From the NCBI RefSeq assembly GCF_000003815.2, contig NC_049990.1, forward strand, positions 4,206,564 through 4,270,563: a stretch of 64,000 bases of DNA, given 5' to 3'. The position numbers and the translations under genes were made by a program. Below the pieces are notes generated by a model. That model made no database searches. It was given only the letters and a program-made list of their open reading frames with translations, and was not told where the DNA came from. This document shows positions 49,228-59,874 of this stretch, one piece after another (position 1 is the stretch's first letter; every line of letters starts with the position of its first letter). The stretch comes from Branchiostoma floridae. Taxonomy: Eukaryota; Chordata; Leptocardii; Amphioxiformes; Branchiostomatidae.

Positions 49228-51050
49228 TCTTGATGGCCTCATTCCTTTACATCGTCTACCAAGAACCGTACATACAGAGCTGAAATAGATGTTAATGTTA
49301 GTTATGCTTGATGATCTTACTTCTATACAACACTATCTTGTCTTAATGAACGTAATCTCCTACATCGTCTACCAAGAATCCTGACAATGTTCATGAATAC
49401 AGATATAGATGTTACTATTTGTTATGTTTGATGATGTTAGTTCTATGCAACACTATGTTGTCTGGATGAACCTATAATTCCTCTGCATGGTTTTCACAAA
49501 ATGTTCACCATTGTGAAAGCCTTCCACATCTTTCTACATTGTCTGAAAAGAATTGCGAAATGTTTCAAAATATGGATATATACTAAAAGTATTCGTTTGT
49601 TATGTTATTTTGTTGATTACTAACTTTAAACTTTCCAATGCAGTGATGGTGCAAACTTTTGCATACTGTATAAAGCAGCGTTCTGTATCTAGCACATGTC
49701 TAAAAATTGATGAAGACACGGATACGAGTAACTCAACAAGCATTTGCTCTGGAGAAGCCTCGATCTATGGATGAAAAGCCATTTTCTGAAGTGAAAAGTT
49801 AAGATTTTAACAGAAACTTTAAGCCGATGAGACTATTTCTAAGATTTGGCCAGATCTGAAGTAAAGCACTAAGGTTAAAGCAACATATTTGCTGGGCAGC
49901 ACAATTTCATATAAAGTTTCTTGATCTGGCCAAAGGATCCGGTCATGGACATCTTTGCCATTGAGAAACTGTTCAGGTTACTCCACATTCCAGATGGAAA
50001 CGTTGTTTAATTTTTGCAGTGCTGAAACTGTGACTTCTAAGTTCATAACCATGTAATAATTAGAGGGAATCTTTGATTGGGTGAACCGATAAGTAAGCGC
50101 ACAGCTCTTCTTTAGGTTTGCTTTGTACTTAAAAGGCTAGACTTGATTACACCAAAGTTGTGTATGTCAAGAGATGAAGGCATATAATGCCTTATGTGGT
50201 GATCCGTCCACTTTGAAAGTATGGTAATTTAGATAATCCGTCCTCTTAAAACAGATATTTAACCTTTAGAGTAGATTATTTGGCTTTACAGCTTACAAAC
50301 TTGGGACGAGATATTGAGTGAATATGCAGATATTGTTTTTATGCTTTGACACAACTGCCACCTGTTATGCATGCAGTGCTATTGCCACCATACCTTTTGG
50401 ATGGCTTCAAACGATGGTCCCAAATGTTTGCCTTGTGGTGTTATCAGTTGTTGCTGTGGTGTTGGGAAAATTCCTTTGCGGCTTACTCATCTGACTGGCA
50501 GCTATAGCGAGGAACTTCATCCCTTACTATCGGTGGCAACCCTTCAACCTTTCGCACCATCCGATCCATAAATCTTTGAAAAACCTCCAACTTCTTCATA
50601 TATATACTAGCTGGTCAAAAGTTTCCTATTTTCTCAATCTTAAGATTAAACTTCACAATTTATATTTCAAGCACTTTTAATTATCACTTCATGGGTGGTA
50701 TTTTAACCAGCGTGTGATTGTCATATGATATATTGTAGGGTAATATGATACTTTTACAAGTGGTGTTAAGCTGCTCAGTTTGTTACAATATAGCGTAACG
50801 TTTAGAAATAAGAATAGAACTAATAGCACCGTGAATACACATTCCACAAACACGTAGAGAAGTTTTATTTTTCTACGCTGTAACGATACTATGTGTTGAA
50901 TGTTGTGTCAATGCAGTGGAAAATGAAATAGCCTCCTGGTTTCAGCTTTGTCCTCCATTATGCATTATCCGCACTATTGGAGTTTGAGCCATTATTATAT
51001 TGTGACAACTATTACTATCGTGGTGTTTTACAATAAAAGATTTCTTTTTA
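49228..51050 (+). other. Probable 3' UTR and downstream sequence of the dynein gene
   Basis: No coding signal. Near 49240-49340 and 49360-49450 the text 'cctacatcgtctaccaagaa' and 'tgttatgtttgatgatgtta' repeats with changes, a small local duplication in the UTR. The length of the real UTR is unknown. Confidence 0.45.
51032..51037 (+). terminator. Candidate polyadenylation signal AATAAA
   Basis: 'tttacaataaaagatttc' followed by T-rich and then GT-rich sequence (51100-51160) suits a cleavage site. It lies 1.8 kb past the stop, so the link to the dynein gene is a guess. Confidence 0.35.
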
Positions 51051-51224
51051 AATGTGGTTTTATCATATTTAATTTCTCCAAGGATGTTGTGTTTTTGAGA
51101 GGTCTGTGTGCGTATGTGTGTCTGCGCGTTTGTCTGTGTGTGAGTGTGTGTTCTGTGAACCTAGAAATTATATAATGCTGGGGTCTAGCTATGTTAGGAT
51201 CTATAGACCTGCTCTCCAACGAGA

Positions 51225-51355
51225 TCTGTTTAGTGTCACTGACGAAAGGTAGTGGATTCTGCCTCAAACATCTGACCGTTTCCAAAATCATATCCAGTTG
51301 AGTAATTGCTATTAGAGTAATTGCTATTTGGCGTATCTTATTACCTTAGTGTCTA
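51225..51355. repeat. Dispersed MITE-like family, copy F (reversed half)
   Basis: 'gtcactgacgaaaggtagtg', 'ctgaccgtttccaaaatcat', 'atccagttgagtaattgct', 'ggcgtatcttattacc'. This is the reverse orientation of copies A, D and E. Confidence 0.7.
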
Positions 51356-51594
51356 ACCGTTATTGACGTCGTGAGTGGTAGATAGCTCTTGCAAGGAAGA
51401 ATAATAAACCGTAGTGTTTTGGGATTGTAGGGTCCACTTTTCTCAAGGTAGAAGTCAGACAAAGAATAGCTCAAGAAGTACATGTTTTATTTTGTCGTCA
51501 GTTGTGTAACAAGGTAATCAGATATTGCAGGCTTCACCCACCCCTTACCACTGTAAACCCCACATGTAAAAATATGTAAGAATGATGAGAATCT

Positions 51595-51790
51595 ACTTTA
51601 TTGCACGACATTTGTACACGGTACAATGTAAGGCAACAGTAATAACTCAGTTTATACAATGACACTAGTCTAAGGTCTATAACTAATTACATATAGTACG
51701 GGAATGTGTAAATGACGCATTGACATATTGTACTCGTAATATACAAGTTAAACGATTTGGTCTGTTACAATACATTCTCTGTTTTTCTAA
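51595..51790. repeat. Dispersed repeat shared with 14080-14260
   Basis: 'ctttattgcacgacatttgt' and 'acacggtacaatgtaaggca' match 'ctttattgctcgacatttgt' and 'acatggtacaaagtatggca' in intron 15. It is possibly the reversed 3' end of a LINE. Confidence 0.55.
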
Positions 51791-51879
51791 GCATTACATA
51801 TGCATTAACCTAATTACTTAACATATGTAGTCTGGACATAAGTAGTTAAAATAATGGCACTGTAGATGTTCGGCAAGAC

Positions 51880-53260
51880 TTCATGTGGCGAAACACGTTG
51901 TCATTAATGACTACATCTTCTTCCCACGCTTCCGCTTTTGACGTATGACAAGTATTTGATTACCTCCGTGGGGAAATTGCACATTAGACCTAACTCTCCA
52001 GAGCGTTAGTGACATTTCACATTAAAAAAAAAACACGTGTACATTCGTGTGTCTATGCACACATGGGGGCATGCGTTGTCATTTATGACCTCATGTTCAC
52101 CCACTCCCCCGTTTTGCCACTTGACCTATAACAACTATTTGATTACCGCTGTGGGGAAATGGCACATTACCTCTCTAGAGCATGAGCAACATTGAAGATC
52201 CAACAAATATACAAGTGTACGTACGAGTGTCAATGAACTGTTTAATGGGGGCACGCGTTGTTAATGTCCACATATTTACCCACTCTCCCGTTTCGCCACT
52301 TGATGTATGACAACTACTATTTGATAACCGCCTTGGGGACATTTGAAATTACCTCTCTAGAGCAAGAGCAACATTGAAGATCCAACAAACAGACACGTGT
52401 ACGTACGAGTATATATGAACATATGGGGGCATGCGCTGTCATTAATGTCCTCATATCCACACCCTCCCTTGTTTCGCCACTTGATGTATAACAACTATTT
52501 AATTACCGCTGTGGGGAAATGGCACATTACCTCTCCAGGGCATTAGCAACATTGAATTCGAAGATCCAACAAACACACACGTGTACGTATGAGTGTCAAT
52601 GAACTGTTTAATGGGGGCACGCGTTGTTAATGTCCACATATTTACCCACTCTCCCATTTCGCCACTTGATGTATAACAACTATTTGATAACCGCCTTGGG
52701 GACATTTGAAATTACCTCTCCAGAGCAAGAGCAACATTGAAGATCCAACAAACAGATACGTGTACGTACGAGTATATATGAACATATGGGGGCATGCGTT
52801 GTCATTAATGTCCACATATTCACCCACTCCCTTGTTTTGCCACTTGATGTATGACAACTACTATTTGATAACCGCCTTGGGGACATTTGAAATTACCTCT
52901 CTAGAGCAAGAGCAACATTGAAGATCCAACAAATGCGTGTATCTATGTACACATGGGGACATGTGTTGTCATTAATGACTACATCTTTTGCCCACGTTTC
53001 ACCGTGACAGCAACGTCTACAGCTGCTGGAAATTGCACGTTGCATCTCCCTCTCCAGAGCATTGGGGACATTGAAGATCCAACAACACGTGTACATACGT
53101 GTATCTATGCACACATGGGGGCACACGTTCTTACTGTCAACATATTCACCCACTCCCCCGCTTCGCCACTTGACATAACATAACAACATGTAGTTGATTA
53201 CCGCCGTGGGAACATTGCACAATACATCTGCCTCTCTAGAGCGATATTCAGTGCACATGT
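51880..53260. repeat. Satellite-like array, about 8 units of about 180 bp with a dimeric period
   Basis: Units contain 'tgggggcatgcgttgtcatt', 'cccactcccccgtttcgcca'-like text, 'cttgatgtataacaactatt', 'ttaccgctgtggggaaat' and 'gcaacattgaagatccaaca'. Two sub-types alternate: one with 'gaactgtttaatgggggcac' (52231, 52594) and one with 'cgagtatatatgaacatatg' (52406, 52769), giving a repeat of about 363 bp. The outer units are more diverged. Confidence 0.85.
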
Positions 53261-53469
53261 ACATGTAATTATGCTCCGGAGTACGCGCATTAAACTTGCA
53301 CCTGCTGTGTGTCGCGAACTGGCGGGTTCGAATCCCCCTCATGACATGCAAACACAACTTTCCTCACTCCTATCAAGGACGTTACATAAATCCCATTCTC
53401 CTACAGCAGAGTACCGTCAGTCATTTATTCCTGACTGTACTCTGCTTTCCTTCCCTTTTGCCGGCGGTA

Positions 53470-53770
53470 TTACCCGCCCTACTTATTAGATATTAATGAG
53501 CTTGCCCTTATATGGGCAGTCAGCCGTTGGGGATCGGGCGTTGGCATGGTGAGCAAACAAAGTCATGGTAATACGTAACATGATTGGCTGGTAGCTTCCC
53601 AGCGGCCTTTGCGAGACAGCTTCCGACAAAATGAAGCCCAAGGAAGGCCTGTTCTCTGATTGGTTGACAGCTTGTTTGTGGCGACAATCATAATACCCGT
53701 AGGTAGGCCCTGGGTCAGCAGGGCCCCATAAGGTAAATGCCGTTGGGGACCGGGCGTTAGGAGGATGCAT
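53470..53770. repeat. Dispersed repeat R2, copy 2
   Basis: It shares with 26960-27250 'tattaatgagcttgccctta', 'gggcagtcagccgttgggga', 'cagcggcctttgcgag', 'gattggttgacagcttgttt' and 'ggtaggccctgggtcagcag'. Confidence 0.65.
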
Positions 53771-53835
53771 AAATCCTTGATCCACCTAGTTGTAAAATAG
53801 TACCTCAGTTCGGTGGAGGAGGTCAGAGAGATATA

Positions 53836-54048
53836 GTAACGCTAGTTCACCTTTATCCGTGGGATTCGTTGTTTTTAAAAATGGGCATTTAGATATTTCC
53901 GGTCAACGACGTGGGTTTCAAATGTTAACATTTTCAAGATATTGCAATGTGAAACTACATCCCAACGACTTAACGATATCTCCAAATACCCTATTTTTAT
54001 ATACAACGGATATAGGTTACCCTACGGATAAAGGTGAACTAACGTTAC
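53836..54048. mobile_element. MITE family M1, copy 2 (213 bp)
   Basis: Inverted ends GTAACGCTAGTTCACCTTTA / taaaggtgaactaacgttac with internal 'acaacggatataggttaccc'. Same family as 11438-11659. Confidence 0.8.
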
Positions 54049-54206
54049 CTTATCCACTGTCCCTACGGTTTCAAAACTACTTTAATCTACCTTATCAAGC
54101 TGTGCCTGGCTCTGTCCAAATGCAAAGAAGAAAGTATTAAGAATGCGACTGCAAATCCTGTCTCCACTAATGGAAGAAGAACTTTTTTGAAGTTAGAAAT
54201 GTTATC

Positions 54207-54360
54207 TGTATAACAGTGGGCTTTAAGCGCTGCCAAACTGACCACGCCAACGGCTCTAGAGCCTTTGGTGCTGTGGGTTACACGTTGGCTTTGTAATCTG
54301 CCGAACCGGGTTCGATCCCGGGTGTCGGCATGTTAGTTTCTTTCTGTTCTTACTCGCCCT
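54207..54360 (+). mobile_element. tRNA-derived SINE, family S1 copy 2
   Basis: B box ggttcgatccc sits inside a tRNA-like 3' half, followed by 'gtcggcatgttagtttcttt' and 'ctgttcttactcgccct'. The same tail follows the copy at 21165-21315. Confidence 0.8.
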
Positions 54361-56530
54361 GAATTCTTACATCTGTTAAAATATGTTATTACCTTCAGTG
54401 CTTTGCTCTGTCCAAACGCAAATCTCTCTGTCAGCCAGTCTATACAGACTATGACACTTGTCTACGCAAAAGGAAACCCAAGATGACGCAAATGAAAAGT
54501 ATTAAAAATGCGAGTGTAAATCCTGTCGCCTGTGACCACTGGAAGTTTTTGAAGTTCGAAATATGTGCACAAACAACTGAGTACCTATAAATGTAGCTTC
54601 GGTTATCAGGGACGTTCTCTAGAATGGAACGTAAAGAAAGAGATCCATAATCTCCAGGCAGATTTACCAGTGGTAGGTATAAGGTAGTATCAAAGCTGGC
54701 TAAGGAGTATAGCTGGCCAACGGGAGTCATCAGATAGCGAAATACGCCCCTAGGCCGGCTTCACTCCTATGCCAGTTTTTGATACCATCTTATGCTACCG
54801 TAGGATCTGCTTGGAGATTAAGAGATCCCGCGTTTGAGGAGAGCTCGGTTCCTCGTATATTCGACAAAAACTGTGCCTATAAATTACCATGCATTGCAAT
54901 AATAGACATACATATGGCCAGTCCTTTGGTAAACATTCTTGATCAACCTTCTACCAAATAGCTTTGTTCAAATCCCACCAATATTAAGAACACTTGGGCA
55001 TCGTGTCGTCATTCCGAGAAAAAAATCTTAATGAGGGTGGTACTTGTACATGTTCGCCATAACACATCATTGCGCAGATCATGATTGATATGTCCTATGA
55101 CGTTATTTAGACCTGCGTCATTGCGGTCACAATTATATTCAACCAACATGATGCGATTTAGGCAATCTCCGATACCTTGTTGATAGAAATAGCTCTTCAA
55201 TATATCAAGCATATGGCTTTTGCGATCATAATTGATTTCATGTTAGATTGAGTTCATCTAGAGCCACGTGCGCACCTACCACGTGGCCCTGTAACCTGAG
55301 GTTGTTTTTCTTAAACTCCTGGGAAATGTATGCCTACGACTTGTTTATTTGCTTGTTATGCGGTCTTCGACTTCGTATTTTTGTTTTTACGCATTTTCCA
55401 CCATTGAAATCACATGAAGTATCCGTGCAAGGGCCTGGAGGATGGAGTGTTCGGTAAACATTCAGGAGATCGTAGGTTAAAACCCCGACTGAGTCATACG
55501 ACCAAAGACTTGAAATGGCACGCACTGTTGTTTCTGCCGAGCACTTAGACCTTCTTCTTGTATGTGCCCTTATGAGAAAAAGTATCAACGTTCAACACAC
55601 TCATTAATAATAGACTACATGTGTAGGTCCCCCTGTAGTGGCCTGTGTGAAGCTATAGCTATTCATCTCATCATTTTACTTTTAAAAAATCATTGTCTTC
55701 AAAATATATTTTCTGAAGTGTATGATAATTATTATAGATGTGATAAATATTCAGGCCTCTGGCTCTATGTAGCCCAAGGCTTTGAAACTGTAGACGACAG
55801 GTGTGGGAAAGGTGCTTTGGTTCACCATCGTCGGTCGGCAGCTACACAGGCGACTGTAAGTTTCTTCCGGTCCCTTTTATTGCCAGCAAGATGGCTGAAC
55901 TGTTTTCAGAATCAGAATGATTTAGTTTTGGGCGTAAGCTGGCCATTATAGTCTCCCAAGATCTATTAGATGTACTGGTGCAGTAGATATTGGTAATAAG
56001 TTGGCACCCTCATCTACGGCCATACCATGATACGGGACGTAGAGGACATAGACCTTTGATTAATTTCTATCTAAGAACGCAGACTAAAATAATAGCTGGT
56101 GGCTTAATTTGGTTACTTCTTAAGTTCTGTTAAGTGAATACAGACTCAGTTTTGCGTCATTTCAATCACGATTTTATTCAATTTACTTCATTTCAGTTTT
56201 ACAAGATTGTGATTATCTCTGGAGTAGAATTGATAAACGAACAGGTAATAGACAATGTATTGCGAGATTTTCCCTGGTCATGGTTCTCTAATCGTCTCTT
56301 TGGGATTTTACTACATAATAGACAACATGTTCACACGAATGCCATTGTGATCACGAGTGTGAAAAATGCAATCGTCGTGTCGTGGTGTGTTTTCCTTAGA
56401 TGTAGATCTAAAGCCAGATTTGGCGTGACGTCTTCGTTAATGACGCACTCACGACGTCTTATAGAATTTTAAGACGGGCAATTTTTCTCTCGCTAATACG
56501 TTCTTTCATTACAAGGAATCTACCTTCTCA
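54361..56530. other. Intergenic, no gene seen
   Basis: Open frames up to 129 codons (for example 55562-55951) have no domain or splice context. A worn relative of the SINE at the window end is visible near 55440-55560 (gatcgtaggttaaaaccccg, gagtcatacgaccaaagact). Confidence 0.5.
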
Positions 56531-56564
56531 ATCAAAGTGGAACTGTATTTGCCAACACACACAA

Positions 56565-56822
56565 TTGGACCCACCCAAATTTTTCAATGTCCAACTCCAG
56601 TCTTTGTCGAGGAATGGACAATCCACTCCTTCAGTGACAATGCGTACTGCAGATAGGACACATGGCCATGTGAGCAGTGTATTATACGTTGCAGAAAGTC
56701 TATGGCGTCCCACGTCTCTGTTGAGGGATGGCTGTAGCAGACAACCTAAACTCTCAACACTTATCCAGAAAGCAAGACTGCGGTGGCTGGAGCACGCTGT
56801 GAGAATGCTGGTGTCCAGCTGA
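56565..56822 (+). pseudogene. Remnant of a LINE-type reverse transcriptase C-terminal region
   Basis: The frame ends ...LIQKARLRWLEHAVRMLVSS, resembling the 'RLRWxGHxxRM' phrase after the polymerase domain of RTE-like and related LINEs. Only about 85 codons, with no catalytic motifs. A G-run follows at 56834. Confidence 0.4.
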
Positions 56823-56939
56823 AAAGAGAAAGAGGGGGGGGGGGGGGCAAGCCATGACGTGAAAAAGAACAGTAGAACGAGATCTGGCATCTGGATGAAT
56901 GAAAAAAAAAATTAAAAAATGAATGCTATTGGGTTTGAT

Positions 56940-57098
56940 TTTGTTAATTGTACAACGGATTACTGCACACTTCTGTTAATTGCACGGGGTCCCCAAATCC
57001 CAAACCGGTGCGGTCCAGCTGGATAACTTATTACACCACCCAGATAATTGCACGAAACACTGGCAAATGGGGTTACAATTAAACAGCTTCTTCTGTAG
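56940..57098. repeat. Fragment of MITE family M2
   Basis: 'tgttaattgcacggggtccc' and 'acaattaaacagcttcttct' match the inside and right end of the M2 elements at 44316 and 57178. Confidence 0.6.
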
Positions 57099-57177
57099 TA
57101 GATTCCAGTGCGAGCTGTGAAAGCCTCAGTTCAGGCAATCCAGCGCTGCCGGTCACTTCAGCATAGAGTTGCCTGTA

Positions 57178-57375
57178 CAGTGGAAGCCAGTTAATTGCAC
57201 GTCAGATAAACGCACACTTCGGTCAATTGGACGGAATCCCCAAATCCCGTGGAGGTGGTACGTACCATGTATATGGTGGCGTGGTCCAACTTGGTAACTT
57301 CGCATTAACGCACACGCCGGATAAATGCACGGAATTCGCTGGCAAATTGGGTGTGCATTTAAGCGGCTTCCACTG
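57178..57375. mobile_element. Tc/mariner-type MITE family M2, 198 bp
   Basis: Inverted ends CAGTGGAAGCC / GGCTTCCACTG are flanked by TA (57176-57177 and 57376-57377). Inside, 'gttaattgcacgtcagataa' and 'gtgtgcatttaagc'. Longer than the 44316 copy. Confidence 0.8.
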
Positions 57376-58025
57376 TACTGAGAAAGGAAACGGTGACTTT
57401 TTTTTGTATTTGCAAGCTTGAAAAAAGTCTCGTGAATCAACACCAACGAAAAGCGTCCTTGAATAATCAAAGGTTCAAACGATAGCAACGGCATCTTCAA
57501 CACGATAGATGTGCATGTAGCAAAAAACATAGTCTGGCGATGACTTTTATTTTATCCATCTTAGATATGTCGCATGTTGGGCGTAGTTGCCAGATGGTTC
57601 AAACAGATGAAAAGGTAATATTAGCTTTATTTGTAAAGGTAATGACAGGTTTAACGGGGCTGGCGTTACGAAACACACATGGCCATGGCGTTCGGCACAT
57701 CAGATGTAAGGAACACATGGGTTCCATGTTACAGAATAATAATAATGAATGGTTTATTTGACATAAAGGATACATACAAAAACATCACACTTGCAGTCCT
57801 AAGACTGAATTGCGGTGAACGTTTAACAATTATCGTCCGCACTACAACACGGTATAAAAGTGAGAAATTCTGTTGTTACAATAGGAATAAAAGACATGTC
57901 GCATGTTTCATAGAAGAAACTAAAATCACATCTGGTCATGGCTTTTCTATTACTATTCTAGGTGGGTCTTTTTTTTTGCTTGCTTGATTAAACGTGGCCT
58001 AAGTTGAACCCGTTGTGAATGTGCT

Positions 58026-58362
58026 TAAGCTCAGGGTACAACCCGCCGTACGTGCAATTTGCCCGTACGTTTTTGGGGAGGCCACGTCCGTCACGTATTT
58101 CTAAAAACGTTCAAGCTGTACAGGGCAGCCGCGTCGCCCGTACTGGCACGTACGCGGAGCGAATCTGCAGCCCGATGGCACACAAAAGTTTGCCTGCACT
58201 TAAAGTTCTACGGCGTGTCTGCGTGCTCCAAAATCCGTCGGATTCCCTAAGAGTTCGTACGGAGGTGGTACGTACCACTTACGGATCCCAAAAGATTGCC
58301 CACGTTTTGACACGTAGACAGAACGTATTTATACGTACGCCGGGTTGCGCCCTTAGCTTGAC
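58026..58362. mobile_element. Probable DNA element with imperfect inverted ends
   Basis: 'aagctcagggtacaacccgc' then 'cgtacgt' at the left pairs with 'acgtacgccgggttgcgccc' then 'ttagctt' at the right. It is CG-rich inside with many CGTACG motifs. Superfamily not assigned because no clear target duplication is visible. Confidence 0.5.
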
Positions 58363-58404
58363 GATAAACTGCGTATGACGGCGCATGGCGGCGTTTCTTA
58401 TCCT

Positions 58405-58570
58405 TGGAGTGATGCCTACTCACCAGGCTACTGTGGGTTTAAGTTTTGGTGTTTCGCCCCCAAACCAAGAGGTCCCGGGTTCGAATCCAGTCATGTGATC
58501 ATGTCAGGGATCTTGTGCCCTGGGGAAAGGAACTTTACACGGCTTTCCTCGCTTAACTCATTCCCAGATC
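58405..58570 (+). mobile_element. tRNA-derived SINE-like sequence, family S3
   Basis: 'agaggtcccgggttcgaatccagtcatg' carries a strong B box (GGTTCGAATCC), then 'ttgtgccctggggaaaggaa' and 'ctttcctcgcttaactcatt'. A related B-box tract occurs at 53325-53370. The A box is not clear. Confidence 0.6.
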
Positions 58571-58654
58571 ACTAGTTCTGGCTGGGAAAGTCCCTCGGAG
58601 GTCCCGTATTTGAGGATCGAGATCCACACCTCAAGCACGTTAAAGTAACCTCCA

Positions 58655-58970
58655 CACTTATCGAAAGGAAAGGAAAGTGATCTAGATCCAGTTTTAGCTC
58701 ACTGAAGAGCTAGTCTTCCACTGGTCGTGACAGAGAGGACAGACGCTATGTACAGTATTTACAGTTTCATTGTAAACGGGGAAATCCCCCTAGCTCTTTT
58801 CGACAAGCACAATGAACTGTGGACCACGGCTTAACGTCCTGTCCTAAGGACTGCAACCCTTTCCGGTAGCGTGCAGGTCGGGTGAGCGACACAGTCGGAA
58901 TCGAACTCACGGCTTCTAGTTCCAGAGGTAGGGTCGCTGACCACTGGACTACGCGTGCTACCTACCATCG
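58655..58970 (-). mobile_element. tRNA-derived SINE, family S2, fuller copy
   Basis: On the minus strand it reads a tRNA-like head with A box (TAGTCCAGTGGTC) and B box (GAGTTCGATTCC), ending in 'ctggatctagatcactttcc'. The copy at 36098-36235 is shorter. Confidence 0.75.
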
Positions 58971-59659
58971 AAAAAAGTTTGGGTCCTTCCCGGTGTGAGT
59001 GGTTCAAATCATTCTAGACAAATGGGGTAGCGCATTCTCCCAAGCAGTATTCGTAACCCCTGCTCCGCCTATTGAGTCTGTCGAGCTTGATTTGATATTT
59101 CGGAAGAAAATATGCTGCTACAATAATAAGATGTTTATTTGCAGGTCCGTGGTCGAGGGCTAATTGCAAGTACGTGGTATGAACATAATAAATATAGAAG
59201 TGACAATGAAAAGTCATGAACAATATTCTACTTGTGTTGGCTATTTCTAAACAGGTTGGGTTTGACTTCTACAATGAACCTCATAGTGCCCAGAAGTGAT
59301 TTATGTGGCCTTTGCACTGAGCAAACTCGTTAAAATAGGGCACGGGTGTCATATCTATTACATCGCAGGCGTCAAAAAGCGCAAAAAGCAAAACGTAATT
59401 TACGGAAAGATACCACACTTCAAAAGCTGGAGCGAGGCTTTGGCTTGAGCTCGGCTGATATCTCCCGTTCCTTTGATCTGACGAGACGAGAGGAATATCT
59501 ATTAGGTGGGGATATTCTCCGGAGGCGAGACCTCTGACTCTTCAAACATTAGATGAATTTTGCCATGATCTTTCAGTGACCTCTGAGGGATCTCCAGTGC
59601 CTTATAAAGATTGTTAGATGATTTTTTAATGAATGAATGGAGACCTTTGTTGTACATAC

Positions 59660-59874
59660 ATAACGCCTTTATCCGAGGGTAACCTATATTCGTTGTTTGT
59701 AAAATAAAACGTATTCAGGGATATGAAGTCGATGACGGTGGTTTCAAATCGGAACATTTTGAAAATATTGCAAATTTGAAACCACTGTCATCAGACTTAA
59801 TACTCCTAAATGTGTTGCTTTTAAAAGACAACGGATAAAAGTCATCCCACGGATAAAGGTGAACTAACGTTAAC
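59660..59874. mobile_element. MITE family M1, copy 3
   Basis: 'taacgcctttatccgagggt' left end and 'ggataaaggtgaactaacgt' right end, inside 'caacggataaaagtcatccc'. The left end has lost part of the repeat. Confidence 0.7.

Noticed and set aside
54449-54730. Minus-strand frame ending in a hydrophobic stretch
   Set aside because: A single predicted membrane segment is not enough; no other gene features.
55562-55951. 129-codon plus-strand frame
   Set aside because: Mixed composition, no domain, no splice or start context, partly in a worn SINE region.
59346-59537. 63-codon basic frame (RRRQKAQKAKRNLRK...)
   Set aside because: It resembles a basic linker but has no partner exon or domain; likely chance.
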